From Setaria digitata (taxonomy: Eukaryota > Nematoda > Chromadorea > Rhabditida > Setariidae), in NCBI GenBank assembly GCA_003640385.1, contig RCAB01000027.1, positions 1 through 64,000 on the forward strand: a stretch of DNA of 64,000 bases, read 5' to 3'. The stretch's first letter is position 1; the number at the start of each line of letters is the position of its first letter. Under the pieces are notes generated by a model that did not search any database, was not told the origin of the DNA, and saw only the letters and a program-made list of their open reading frames with translations. The position numbers and the translations under genes are program-made. Shown in pieces: positions 13,945 to 26,214 of the stretch.

Positions 13945-13950
13945 AATAAA
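13945..13950 (+). terminator. poly(A) signal of microprotein A
   Basis: AATAAA lies 115 bases after the stop codon at 13830, followed by an A-rich run. The spacing suits a short independent transcript. Confidence 0.5.
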
Positions 13951-14972
13951 AAAGCGGTTTGATAGCGTTACTTGCAGCTTGCTAAAGGAAAATGTTTTAT
14001 TCATTCCGCAGAAAGTGCTATAACAATTGACCCTTTCTCTCTCTCTCCCTCTGTGTTTGCATTTGCATATGACAGTCGAAGAATATATCAGGGTATGAGC
14101 AGGCTATGGGTCAGAAAGACATGCTGTATTTTAGATCCAAAATTAATCTTGCGCTGTTAGCAAACTTAGCACTGCTTGCAATGTGAAAGCAAATTTTGAG
14201 GTTAAGCAATGAAGATATATCTGTCGTTGTGTGACGACACTAATTTAACTGCGCAGATGGTATCTGACAGTGCGCTTATTGCAGTAATAACTGGGCATGT
14301 TTATTGCATAACTCATCTTCGATTTCACAGAGAAGCTAAGGATTTATGAGAGGAATTCTATAAGCAGTTATTCTTTGATGGTTTTAAATTGTTAAAAAAG
14401 TAATTCTGCAGACCTGTTAATATTTTTTGCTATGAAGTGAATTATAAGGCAATATATGAGTTGAGATGGAGGATAACACAAATATTCACCTTGGAAGAGA
14501 AAAAAGGCTTCTACTATTTTCATGTGATAGTGCACTGCTCACATAGTTGAAGATTAATTCGAGGAATAATGTTTTAGCATTTCATTTCCACTCTATTGAT
14601 ACAACTTGCTAATGATGAAGTGGGATTTAATTAGCTTCAGGTGACGTTGCTTCGGACCTTCTTTTACTGTATTTCTGGTCGCAATGTTTTAACATTTTAA
14701 TATCCAGCACGAACTTGATAATAAGTTTTAAATTTTTGCACTGTATAGAGTACTTGCCAGTGAGAAGTGGAAGCTTTTGAACTTCCTCATTCGTGCATAA
14801 CACCAGTGTTTCTCATTTCATTTCATTTTCTTGAAATACAACCCATGCGGAATTTGTGCCTCCTCATTCACTCGGTAGCAAGAATACGATGTAACGAAAA
14901 TGATGAATTAATTCTTCTTTTTGATTCATTACCCGAAAAAGCTTCTTTTCCACTAATCATTAGTTTCATTCA
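13951..14972. other. stretch without a gene
   Basis: I find no exon here with splice support. A C/T-rich run lies near 14033-14052. Short open frames (13972-14160, 14767-15048) look random in composition. The 3' UTR of the minus-strand gene ending at 14973 should lie at the right side. Confidence 0.5.
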
Positions 14973-15817
14973 TCAAAGCCGCTCTAAAAATTTAAGCATG
15001 AAATATTGGTTTCTCATCGATACCATAATTTACAAAAATATATGTTAGCAGGAAAAGCATATTGTACTTACGTGATCTTGTTATCGCGCCAGATCGAGAT
15101 GTCCGTTTTATTCCTTTTATTATTTTATTTTTGTCTTTGGGGTTAGAATGAGCGGAATTTTTCTTGAGTTTTGAGCTTGAATTTAACTTAGTAGAAGCAG
15201 AAACCGAAGTTATGGTAGCGGATTTACGTGCTCTAGGTGCCTCCACCAGAGCTGAGATCGGCGACGGAAATGACGATGATGGTTCGAGCTCATCGTGGCT
15301 CCTAAATTCAAAGTTAAAATAATTTTGGGATTTTAAAAACTTGCGTAAGGATATCAAAACTGGATGCACTTAGCATGAAAATGCGTGCGGCAGGAGCCAT
15401 AAGATCGATGGTCTCGATCCACGTCATAAAATTCGTCGCCATAATCATTCTCTGAGAAGCTGCTATCCCCGCTTTTATCAGACAAGTGATGCGCCTCGTC
15501 ATCCGAATAGCACTTGTAATGTTCCTTCTGAAAGCTGAATTTTGATGGAAGTGGAGAAGCTCAACTCTGGGAATGGATTTCAGAAGTTCTGTTGGAAAAT
15601 GCCAACGTACCACAGCCAGTGCTTTGGCTCTACTTGATAATAACGGAGCGACACTACCAAGTTTGATTCGTCCCTTTTGAAGACTACGAATCTCTGGTGA
15701 AACTCCAAGTCTCGTTGCTCGCGAACCTCCTACACGAGCTTTACTACCTAATCTTATACCTCGTACCTTACGCTCCTCTTTATTCATCAGTTTGGCTTGT
15801 CGGCTCATTATCGGCAT
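14973..15817 (-). CDS. basic, Ser/Lys-rich low-complexity protein, 201 aa, four exons
   Basis: Minus-strand exons are 15817-15611, 15527-15370, 15301-15072 and 14983-14973, totalling 606 bases with all phases closing. The first 69 residues are rich in Arg, Lys and Gly (GSKARVGGSRATRLG). The second exon is acidic and Ser-rich (SDKSGDSSFSENDYGDEFYD). The third is Ser/Thr/Lys-rich and strongly basic toward its end (KDKNKIIKGIKRTSRS). There is no signal peptide, membrane segment or domain I recognise. The composition suggests a disordered nuclear or RNA-associated protein, which is inference only. The last exon adds just three codons, so the C terminus is the least certain part. Two ATGs (15817, 15808) are possible starts, and a further upstream exon cannot be excluded. 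Confidence 0.6.
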
Positions 15818-16069
15818 TTAATTTCCTACATACACGATTAACGAATTCAGCGATTAATCCCACTGAAATCTATAATTAGAAAAATCAGTTAAATGCTAGA
15901 CTTTAATGAGAAATGACGGATTTCTCTATCTCATGTACTTATATAAAAGTGTGACGAATTTTCAATATTTAAATAAGTTGCAAAGGTAAGGAATAAAAAT
16001 GCAAATAAAACGTAATCGCTACGATGCGATTCAGTGTGCTGTAAGATCAAATTAAGTTATCATTTGTTT

Positions 16070-16219
16070 TCAATCTGTCTCGCTAATAGATTTTACAGAT
16101 TCAGTTAATTTATTGGATTCATTATTCAGATTTAAATCTTCAGATGAAGACTCATGCTCCATCATAATATGAGGACAATCCAAACAGTACGGATAAACAT
16201 TATTTAACATACTGCTCAT
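16070..16219 (-). CDS. short acidic ORF or terminal exon, 49 aa
   Basis: An open frame runs from ATG at 16219 to TGA at 16070-16072 on the minus strand. It holds CLDCPHIMMEHE followed by an acidic, Ser/Asn-rich tail (ESSSEDLNLNNESNK). The composition is protein-like, but there is no homologue I know and no clean acceptor. It could be a small gene or the last exon of a minus-strand gene whose upstream exon covers about 16600-16440. Confidence 0.3.
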   Translation of the reverse strand: MSSMLNNVYPYCLDCPHIMMEHESSSEDLNLNNESNKLTESVKSISETD

Positions 16220-16439
16220 TTATAAAACATCTATTAGCCCTCAAGAAAATTTCTTGACTTTTTATCTCACACAAAATTATTCTAATTTGATATTGAAGCA
16301 TTCATATACAAAAGTTCATATGGATCTTTTTCTAACATTATATAAGAAATTAAAGTCTTTTTTAAATTTAATATCAAAAATATAGATTAGAATAATTATT
16401 ATTTGAGATACAAACAATAAAATAAATTTCAGCGAAATA

Positions 16440-16670
16440 GTGAAACGATAAATCCTTGCAAAAGATACCGCAGTCATAATTATAGGATGCTGCGTTACAA
16501 CGTCAGGTACCTGATTCTCTCTGACTACATCTTCACGATCTATCCTAATACAACCCCATGCAAGAATCATATTTCCAGATTTATTCGGGCAACTGATCCA
16601 TCTGATGGTGAGGACGATTCTGAATATCAATCAACAAATGATGACAATTTTCTCATCCACAACAAAGGGT
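16440..16670. other. ambiguous coding segment, open on both strands
   Basis: On the plus strand 16579-16668 looks like an exon: acceptor ATTTCCAG, an acidic reading (TDPSDGEDDSEYQ), then donor GG|GTATGT. On the minus strand the same stretch is open across about 16630-16440, with CPNKSGNMILAWGCIRID and donor-like GTACCTG. Only one can be the main coding strand, and the sequence alone does not decide. Confidence 0.3.
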
Positions 16671-16759
16671 ATGTAAGGTACCTTCATATTTTACAGTACA
16701 GTTCTTTATTAATTTCTATTTCTACGAACAGCTTGTACAGTTGTTACAAATTTTGTTAA

Positions 16760-18898
16760 AAATTGATAAATACTGCTGTGGAATAATTTAGAAAAAAAGT
16801 AGAATTTTCTCATTTTCTGCGCAATAACTTCTGATTTATTTGATTAAATAAACCAAAATGTTTGAGAATTTCTTTTCTACACAGCCTATTAGTGTTTAAT
16901 ATAATGATCTGAAATAATTAAAGATATCATTACAATGGAATTTGACAAATTTATTTTACGTTTATTCTCAGATCAGATTAGTTGGAACGAGTGAATAATT
17001 TTGTCTTAAAATGTTCTGCTATTTTTTTTTTTGAAACAGTTTCTACTACTAATTCTATTCCAAAAGTCACAATACTAGAACAGTAATAATGAAATGGTTA
17101 CATAAAATGTAAGTTCAATTTGCTGCAACAGCAATTGTTTAACAAACGCTGCAGGCAGACTTCATGAGCATATTACAATCAACTGATGTAACCTTGGAAT
17201 TTAAGAAAAAAGGGACTTTTCCTTGACCGAAATTCGGGTTCTGTTACCCAAATAACAAATGAATCAACGCTAGGGTGGAAAAAAAGCATTTTGACGTCAA
17301 CATCTACACTCAGTTAGGTTAATAGTTGATAGACAAAAAAAAAAATCAAGCACATTTCACAAATGGCCAAATTTGAAAAATTCAATGTGTATCTATTTCC
17401 AAAAATTTTTTTCATGAAAAAAGAACTCCTCATTATTTCCCATTGGCTTTCTCTCCGATCAGTTGCATAACTGGACAGCATACTTAATTAAATAACCAGA
17501 TTAATTGAACTCACAATGCAAGATGTAAAATCAGAAATTAATATACACCAGATATGAAGTATTTAAAAAAAGTCTAGTTATTCAAATGTCTAGCTATTTA
17601 ATTTATCTAGTTATTCATTAATCCAGTTGTTTGATTAATTGAGACTGAAAATTTTCTTGAAACAAAAGCTCTTACCTATGTTTTCGATTATTTCTTATCA
17701 CATCTGAAACATATGAAACTAATAATCTAGCTATGCTAAAATATCAGACATATTTTTTCCAGAAAACCTCAAATTATAAATGACTTAATTAGGATAAATA
17801 ATGACTAACTTTGCAATATACGAATAATTTTCTTTTTGGTTTGTGAAACTACGTAAGCGTGCCTTAGTGTATTCTTTAAGGTCATTTTCATTAGGCAAAA
17901 GTCTTTGTACGTATTTGACTTGAATCTTCTGCATCAAAAAATTTTGCATTTCATGCGTAAATACTAATTTTACGAAATTGTAAGTAAGCTATTATGAACT
18001 TAAATTTTGACCTTTGTAGTGGTGATGAAAGTTTTAGAGCATTCATTTAATTGTGAAATTTTCATTATTTTTATTAAACTTAAGTAGCAGAAAATGCAAC
18101 CATAAAAACAGTATTATCTTTAATATCTAGACATTAAAGGGTCCAGTTGTTATTGTTAAAATCAATATTAAGTAATAGAAGACTGAAATGACTACCGTAA
18201 TAATTTTAATTAATTATCTCAGAAATCAGATAATCAGTTCTGTTTAACTAGCTTTAATTTTATCTACTGGCTTATAATGCACGATTTAGTTTTCAGTTTA
18301 TATTTTAATACTAAATTCTGTGAAATATTTTGAAGAAATATATTAGGATTAATTTTGAAATACTGGATGAAGTAAAATGTGATAATTCTAAACTGACCAA
18401 ACACATTTTGCTAATTATTTAACTAGCGACTGTTCGCAAAAATTTAAAACAGAAGACAAACTAATTCGAAAAGTTGCTGCTAACTATTCGCAAATTTTTT
18501 CTGTTTCACATTGATAAATTTTGCAAATTAGCCACTTAATTTTGTCATTTTCGCAAGCTTTTTTTCTACTCAATTCACTTTCATTTGAATTTTATCGCTG
18601 ACAGATTTTTATCTTCGAACAATATATTAAATTTCTTCATTGACTAGCTTTCCATTCTGGTGCAGTGGTTTTTACTTGAGTCGAGTTAGTACGAGCTTAA
18701 ATTGCATAATCTGTCCAATCATTTATAACCACTTCTTTGTTCAGCTTAATTTCTAACTACATTCCAGTTTAAACTCAGAATACAGTTCTTCACTTTAACT
18801 AGTAGTAAAATTATTTTAAGGAGTAGGTTTTATAAGCAAAAGATCAGATAAGTTTGCAATTTTAGTTATTTAATTTCACTGTACTTCTATTCAAAATA
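16760..18898. other. gene-poor AT-rich stretch
   Basis: No open frame of useful length, splice pattern or RNA gene is visible. The sequence is uniformly AT-rich with many short poly-A and poly-T runs. It could hold distant 5' exons of neighbours, but none can be supported. Confidence 0.55.
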
Positions 18899-18899
18899 T

Positions 18900-19098
18900 T
18901 TATATCATACATATATATTAATTTATATTTATATTATATATATATATATTTATATAATATATATATATATAATTATATATATATAATATATATGTATGAT
19001 ATAAAGTATGATGATATAATATATATGTATGATATATACTTATAGAAGTCAATATATATATATATATATATATTATATAAATATATATATATATATAC
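18900..19098. repeat. imperfect (TA)n microsatellite
   Basis: About 200 bases are dominated by TA dinucleotides, with interruptions such as TGTATGATATA, which appears several times (around 18991, 19026). It is likely length-variable and able to form hairpins. Confidence 0.9.
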
Positions 19099-21961
19099 TT
19101 TCAGCAGTCTCAGTTGAACTGAATGAGTTCCGCTGCATAATTGTCGTTATTCGATGATAACGAATTTACCCATTTTTTTGTCACACTAACTTGTCTTCAC
19201 TATACTATTAATTTTAACATTATTAACTTCTATAAGTATAATTTTGCACTTCATTCAAACCACTGATTTCAAAATATTATTATGACAGACGTATTGATTA
19301 CAACCATTTAAATTTTTTAAAATCAACATTTTTTCTTACTAAATTATCAACTTTGCCGTTATTAACTTCTTAACAAAAGTAACATTTTCACAATTTAAAC
19401 TCTTTCTTTTGTGTTATCAGCATTATCTTTTTTTTTTCTCTATGGTCGCTGAATTCGAGAACGCATTTTAGGATAAATAAATTATCGGATCAAGTTATAT
19501 CCAGTTCAATCGTTTCATTTCATTTTTCTCGCAATAGTTGTATACATTATCAGAATTCAATTGTTTATGAATAGTAATTAGGAAAGAGAATGGACAAAAT
19601 ATTTTCAAGAACTATAGCAAAAAAAAAATTATTTGCTTCCGTCTTCCAATTCATCCAGTTTTTTACCCATAATATTATTTCAATAATTATGCGCTTGTTT
19701 TTGTTTCATTTCTTTCTTTTCTTTACTGTCACAAAAAAACGAATGCAAACTTAGCAATAGAATTAGTGAATTTTAGTTATAAAAACTTATGGAAAAGACA
19801 AGGAAAACAAAAAATAAATAATAAAAAGTGAAATGGAAGAAAGAGAGAGAGAAACAGTGGCAAGGAAAAACATATTAGTAAAGGAACTGCATTAATTTTG
19901 ATTAAAATTTCCAAATTCCTGGTAAAGGAGAAAAAGCTTTCAGGGCCATCTCTTTCCTCGAAAGGAATGCTACAGTTATTTCACTCACTGTCTTTTTTCT
20001 CTCGGAAGCCAGGATCACATCAGTAATCCACCATTGGGTTCTTAAATTATGCAACTAAAACTAAGAATTTGAATTGTGTTCTTCAAATTTCAACTTAAAT
20101 TAAGCAGTCTTTTGTAAAAATGCGCCTGGAAATACATTGTTTGCATAGTCATAATAATTAATGCTAACAAATTTCATGAATGTAGCTGCAATTTCAATCC
20201 AATTCATCATTTATTAATCTAACTCTTCATGGCACTTAATTGCTATTTATCAGCAATTTCTGAATTTTCATGACTCTTCTACAAAAAGTGACTTATTAAT
20301 CCTTATCATTTTTATATTTTCATGAATTTTCATCACTTCCGAACGGATTCATCAATGCAGTTCAGATTCTTCATAGCATGAATCCAATTTTTAAAACATC
20401 ATCTTATATAAGTTTCCATTATTTGTTATTTTGTTAATCAATTTTTCTAAATAAGGTGAAAGAATTTACTAATATTGCGCTGCTAGAAGGTACAGAAAAG
20501 TTAGCAACTATGAGCAGAAATTTAAATAAAGATTAAAATTAAATGTCTTCAAACTATAATTGAAAATAGTACTAATAATTTGTATAATTGGTCTTTTCAT
20601 AAACTGCAAATATCCTAATTAATATCATAAACAAATGTCGAAAAAAAATTTTAAATATCGAAAATATTCCTCCTGCTGTGCAAGTATTTTTTTTATGAGC
20701 GAAAATCTATCGTTATTCACTTGAAACACTCATCATCCATTCCTTTTTTTTATTAAATTCCCCATCAGATCATTTATTGAACTAAACTTTTCGCCAAAAA
20801 AAAGAAATGTGGAAAGAAAAGTTAGCCTCTGAATTCAGATATGTTGTCTGCTAACTGCCAATAATTCTTGCTATCATAAAAATTGGTCATTATCAGCTTT
20901 ACTTATGTTTCAAAATTAATACGTGTTAGCAAATAACAAGAGTAAGAGTTAACAGTTAACAAGAGCGAATTCATCAATACTGTTGCTATCTTTCCAAAAT
21001 TGTGTATGACAAGCGTGGCGTTAAAATTGCAAAATGATATGTTAATTAAATTATCAGTTGGCGTTGCTGATCATAATCAATTTCAGTAGAAGGCTTCCTC
21101 ATTTTTGTTTCTTTGTTTTGAAACTACTAATACTGAAAAAAACTATGATGGAAAAAGCCTTCTAACATCTACTTATATTTAGAACAACATTAATTTGTCT
21201 GACAAATCCCAAGAATTTTTTGGCTCAAACAAAAATGAATCAATTTCTTAAAGTTAACTTTATGACAGTGAAACTACCGGTAATAAAAGAAATGAAATTG
21301 TTCGGTTAAAAAAATAGGATAATAAGTTATGAAAATAATTCTGCAAGTCCAGTGATCATCTTTATTCTTCATGAGTCGTTTAAATTTTATGGCAATTTTT
21401 TGCCATCAGTATAAACATGCTTCATTTCACAATCTGAATAAGTTTTTATTTACGCTATTATCTAACTTGAAATTTCATTTTGTTGCTGTTGTAAATTTTC
21501 TTAAGTCTGACAAGCCTTTCGATGTTATTATCTTCTGATGTCCCAGAGAAGATTATAACGAAGTTGGATAACTCCTCAAACCTTTCGTAATAAAAGCATT
21601 TCAACTTAGCTAGCTACCATTCTACTGAACTTTTCCGTCCACCAAGTACATTTGCATGCATATGACAAGCTCAGTTGCTTGCAAAGACGTCCTTTTTTTT
21701 TTTACTCGGAATCACGAATCTATCGGACGAATTACTTCGAACATTTTTCTCTTGCTTAATCCAGAACACAAACTACAATTTAGCGCTAGACAAAAACAAA
21801 CTAGAATTGCACTAAACTAGAATTTAGCAGTTTCACGTTCACTGGATAGATAATTTGGAAGCCATTTATATCAAATCATTCCCTATCATATACACATGTT
21901 ACACAATCATAAATCACTAATGCATCAGCAAATACTTCACATCTGGATGCAGCATTTCATT
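19099..21961. other. gene-poor AT-rich stretch
   Basis: I see no supported gene. Many stops occur in all frames and there are repeated poly-A and poly-T runs. The 5' exon carrying the signal peptide of the mucin-like gene at 22428 may lie in or before this region but was not found. The 3' UTR of microprotein B should be at the right end. Confidence 0.5.
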
Positions 21962-22063
21962 TTACTGTTTGAATTTTGCGACATACTGATCCAAATAGCC
22001 AAGATGATATGCGACTCCGAGACCAACCAATCCCAAAATGATTAAAACGCAGAGGGCGCTCAT
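21962..22063 (-). CDS. microprotein B: 33-aa single-pass membrane peptide
   Basis: The minus-strand ORF runs from ATG at 22063 to TAA at 21962-21964. The protein has a hydrophobic segment from residue 2 to about 18 (MSALCVLIILGLVGLG), then VAYHLGYLDQYVAKFKQ. Aligned with microprotein A (13717-13830) it keeps VGLG, AY, the G two residues after that pair's spacer, LD, Y, a small hydrophobic residue and A, with a short basic tail in both. The two lie about 8 kb apart on opposite strands, so this is not a recent tandem repeat. The upstream acceptor (AAAACAG) is weak, so the transcript structure is uncertain. Function is unknown. The conserved residues sit at the end of the membrane helix and just beyond it, as if that face contacts a partner. 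Confidence 0.6.
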   Translation of the reverse strand: MSALCVLIILGLVGLGVAYHLGYLDQYVAKFKQ

Positions 22064-22427
22064 TTCCCGATACTGTTTTCCTTCTTTGGTTTCACACTAT
22101 TTGATAAGACTTTTTCGAATCAGTTTCACTAGAAGTAAAAGTTTACAATGACTTATACAAGTCAGTTTTCATTCTTTTTATGAACATAGTATTTGTTATG
22201 CAAATTCAAATTTTGAAACTATTTCCTTCTTTACAAATTACTTAAATGTAGATATAAATCCACTTAATAACATGTTGTATCTTCGCGCTTAAAGACAGCT
22301 TTTGCAAAATTATGTAAATTTCTTATTTAATTATATAAGTTTATGCTTCACCAACTTTAGTTTTCCAAGTTCGCTCTACTGAGTCTTTAAATATCTATAA
22401 AAATTTGTTCATTGTTATTGTTTTCAG

Positions 22428-24660
22428 TATTCTTTGCAACGATAGATCCTTTGTATCGCTGTACAGAAGAAGAAATGGTAATGTGCGGCCAAAATCACCG
22501 ACAGACAACAATGTTTGTAAACACTTGTTTGTGCGGGAAAATAAAAGACTATTGGCATTGGGAAGGTAGTTTATCCAGTAGAGCACTAATTTAATGAGCT
22601 TCTTAGGAAACATCGGCTGTAGATCTTACAGTTACTTCCATACTAAATGAAGAGAAAATATAGCAGTTCCCAAAGTATCACCATACTTCTTCATTGTAGC
22701 TAGTCATAAAATGCCGGAAATTATAGGAAGATAAGACAGCGACCACATGTGATCATTATCCTTATTGTTAATTTTGCGCTCTCAGACAGCTTCACTGGGA
22801 TTCATGGTGAAACTCTTAAAGGAGAAACAAACTTGAAAAAAAGTAATACTTCTTGACAGGTATCAGAAAAAGGTTGTTTTTACTAACTAACTTTTTAGCT
22901 ATTGAGTTTGACAAGTGAATGTATGTAAGCAATGAACTTTTGTGAAATAACACTGATTATAATTGTAGAAGTGCAAAGCCACTGGTAATCACTGCATCAT
23001 AATGATAATGCCAAATATTAAAACAACGAAATACAAACTAAGTCAGCATATTGATTTTAGAATATATATCGTTTTCTTTAATTTTGCAGATATAGGACAA
23101 GAAAGTTATGTGGAAAGGAAATTGGCAAATACGACCAATATGGTATCCACTGAGTTATCAAAAACAAACCCAATAACTTTGACAGCTAATAAGTCGGATA
23201 TACTAGCAACTATTCTTGATACTGTTCCGATAACTCTCAAGCCAACTTTACCAGCAACTACTATTAATACTGTTCCGACAACTATCAAGCCAGCTTTACC
23301 ACCAACTACTATTACTGCTCCGACAACTACTATTAATACTGTTCCGACAACTACTAAACCAATTACGTCACCAACTACTATTAATACTGTTCCGACAACT
23401 GCCAAACCAATTACGTCACCAACTACTATTAATACTGTTCCGACAACTACTAAACTAATTACGCCACCAACTACTCTCGACATTATTTCGGCGACTATCA
23501 AACCGGCTGAACTAACAGAAAAATTTGCTGTCACATCTGTTAATATGTCTACTATCCAGTCAATTGTGACTGTGTCAGGAGATAAGACAATCACAGCAGA
23601 AAGAATTGAAACTTCAAAAATCTCTGAAGATGCGGTAACAGCTATAGTGACACATGACTTTAACACAGCTATGATAACCCTTCCCGCGATGTCACAGGAA
23701 GCAGTAACATCTACTAGATTAGGTTAGCTTATTTGATGAACAAATAATTGTCTCATCGTTAGTGACATGGTTCGATTGCTTTATTAAATTTCTTTAAAGT
23801 CCGTGATCCAAGATTTTAACTGTAATTATTCGAATTAGTCAACAAATTCATGCAAATGATAAAAATCAATCTACGTCACTTCACTTATTATGAAATTTTG
23901 TGAGTATTCTTGCTGATGATTCGAACACTGCCATTCATGCTTTCAGGAGATTTCAGTTATTTAAATATCTTTTCTTTATTCAGTTTGATTAATGATTTCT
24001 AATGATTGCAGCTTCAATGATTGACATCTCTCTTCTTTCACATTTTACAAAAGTTATGCCAACTAGCACTCCCACAAGTAAATTGTTTGCTTCAAATTTT
24101 TGCGCAAAAAAATTTTCCAAATATTGAGATATGTGCTTTTAGCAATGGTTTAAATGTGAGGAAAAAAGTTTTAGTCAGTATGTCATGAGGTATTATTTCA
24201 TAAAAATTACAAAGTCAAGATGGGTGGTTTGAAAATATCCATAAAATATCCATTATTAAAATTTACTTCAGAATTTTCGACAAGAAGGAGTGATGCCACA
24301 ATTCAATCATTTCGGACTAATCAGAAATATCCATAACTCTCTGAACCATCTTCATCCTTATCCCCAAAATGTCTTCTTTTCTCTAAAAACTTGTCACCAA
24401 ATTTTTTTACCATGACCAATTTAGTTTTGCCGATTTATATTACGTTTTTGATTTTTGCATCATTAACAGAATTGTATATTTACTGATAGTTTAAACCTTT
24501 AGAAAAACAACGGTCAGTATTCGTATTACCGCTGCTTGGGATAAGTGGTGTGATCATGGTTATATCATTAACACTTGTGTTACTGATCAAATTTGGATTC
24601 ATCCTTCAACGACCGGCAATATCATCAATGAGACGAGGACAAATTGATGAAGCGTTATGA
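22428..24660 (+). CDS. mucin-like type I membrane protein (5' exon missing)
   Basis: Three exons are visible: 22428-22565, 23090-23722 and 24503-24660 (stop TGA). Both junctions are phase 1 and close. The first exon encodes a small cysteine-rich module with four Cys (CTEEEMVMC, then NTCLC). The second is about 210 residues dominated by Thr, Pro, Ser, Ile and Val, including tandem units near TINTVPTTTKPITSPT, and so is a likely heavily O-glycosylated stalk. The third gives a hydrophobic segment (PLLGISGVIMVISLTLVLLI) and a short basic-then-acidic cytoplasmic tail ending DEAL. A signal peptide should lie in an upstream exon ending in phase 1, which I could not find. By composition it is a surface or secreted mucin-like glycoprotein of the kind found in nematode glands, gut or surface coat. 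The precise family is unknown. Confidence 0.7.
23255..23480 (+). repeat. 48-base tandem repeat in the mucin-like exon
   Basis: Units of 16 codons, consensus TTINTVPTTTKPITSP, are repeated about four times with small changes. A shortened unit (TTITAPT) is inserted after the first. The nucleotide sequence is conserved between units, so expansion by slippage or unequal exchange is recent, and copy number may vary between individuals. Confidence 0.85.
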
Positions 24661-26214
24661 ATTTAAGCAGAACTCTCCGGAATATTGAACTTCGATAAAT
24701 TCATTCCTGTCTTCTTTTTTTCACAACTTTCCTTCGCAAAGAATTAATATTAGCGTCGTCCAACGACCAGAAATGCAACCATTCCACATCTAGAAAACTC
24801 TCCAGACCAAATGTATTCACATCCTTCAAATCCAGGGACATCCATCTTTTGTACAGTACTTCGCAAAGTGTATACCGTTTTCTGTTAAATGTCCATAAAT
24901 TTCTAAGTATTTTGCAATATTCACAGCACCAGCTCGATATCTCTACAAATTATACTTCTTTCTCGACTGCAACAATACCAACCTTAAATGATGCCTTGGA
25001 ATAGGAACAGTGTCTAGAATTTAGCCGTCTAGCGCTGTTAGCATTATTTATTATTGTTAGCAAAATATTACTCGAGAGGAATTGTGGGATGCCACGACTA
25101 CTATCAGTTTTTCGNGCTTTTCAATGACAAAATATTACTCGAGAGGAATTGTGGGATGCCACGACTACTATCAGTTTTTCGTTCTTTGTGATAATGTGAT
25201 AGTGTAGCACGACCAGCCGCATGTTCCGTAATTGCATAGGTCATCTCTCCTAATTCCTTCAACAGTGACACCGCAGATCTTAGGAATTATAAAATTTTGG
25301 ACGATTTCATCTTAGAGTTATGAACATATTACGACAAAAAGTTTTACATGATTGAAGTCTTGACAGCTTTTTGATAAAAGATATCATTTGCTTAGGTAAG
25401 ATGGGTTCTGCTAGACAGGTTTGTTTCGGCACTTTTTCTCAATATTTATTCTTCACTTCCGAAGTTCTTGTTTTGTAAATAGCAACACTTTCATTGTTTG
25501 CAATTTTCATAAAAAAAGAAACTGGCAAGTTAGATGATAAATACCAGTAAAATAGTTACTTAACAAATCAAATGTTGACACATGAACAGAAATGAAACCT
25601 AGGTTGCGTAAACATCTTTGTCATTATAATAATTGCCGTTGCTAATTATGTTGTAGGCATTGCAAGGCATAATATATTAACTACAAATATTTTGTGATCC
25701 GATGTCGCGCAATGTTTAAAAGAAATATTAATTAAGAGTAAGAGACATTCATCCTGATAGGACATAAATATTCTAAGGAAAAATCTTTCACAACTACCAA
25801 AACAATAATTTGTCAATAGTAATTGAATTTTTCCAGGACTTCATGTTAATTAAAATTCGTTAATTAAAACCAGCTTCATCCAGATACTGTAGCCTTTTTA
25901 TGTTATCCCAATATTGCTCAACTTCAAAGAACCAGTACCGTATGTTCTTTCATTTTGAAACTGTTAGAGTTCATCAATATTTCTTCTGCATATCCTTCTG
26001 AATCGTTCATTATTTACCGCTTTGTTTTTCTTTTTCCTTTTTGTTTCTTGCATATTTTAGGAAGATATGCAAAACTTACCTATGCTAACATAAATATTCG
26101 CTCTTCCAACAACTTAACCATTGTTTTCGATTCATTCCTAAAGCATTACATCCCTTCCATCCGCCAGTTCTTTTTTGACGTTAATTGTCTGTCTGTGAGT
26201 ATAAAAGTGAAACA
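24661..26214. other. stretch without a recognised gene
   Basis: Apart from the duplicated assembly join I find no exon with support. The 3' UTR of the mucin-like gene lies at the left. A T-rich acceptor ending at 26060 (CATATTTTAG) could belong to a 5' UTR of microprotein C, though it would leave upstream ATGs in the leader. Confidence 0.5.
25061..25181. repeat. 54-base direct duplication around an N (assembly join)
   Basis: Bases 25061-25114 recur exactly as 25128-25181, separated by a single N at 25115 and 12 bases. The pattern matches the other three N positions in the window. The likeliest cause is two overlapping contig ends placed side by side with a nominal one-base gap. Confidence 0.85.

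Noticed and set aside
18900..19098. Possible CRISPR or structured RNA in the TA-rich stretch
   Set aside because: There are no spacer-repeat units; it is a simple microsatellite in a eukaryotic genome.
22412..22594. Single-exon start at 22412 for the mucin-like gene
   Set aside because: There is no ATG, and the frame crosses a clear TTTTCAG acceptor at 22427; a separate upstream exon is more likely.
23106..23666. 186-codon minus-strand open frame
   Set aside because: It is the antisense shadow of the mucin-like exon; its Val/Ile-rich repeats are the complement of the Thr/Pro units.
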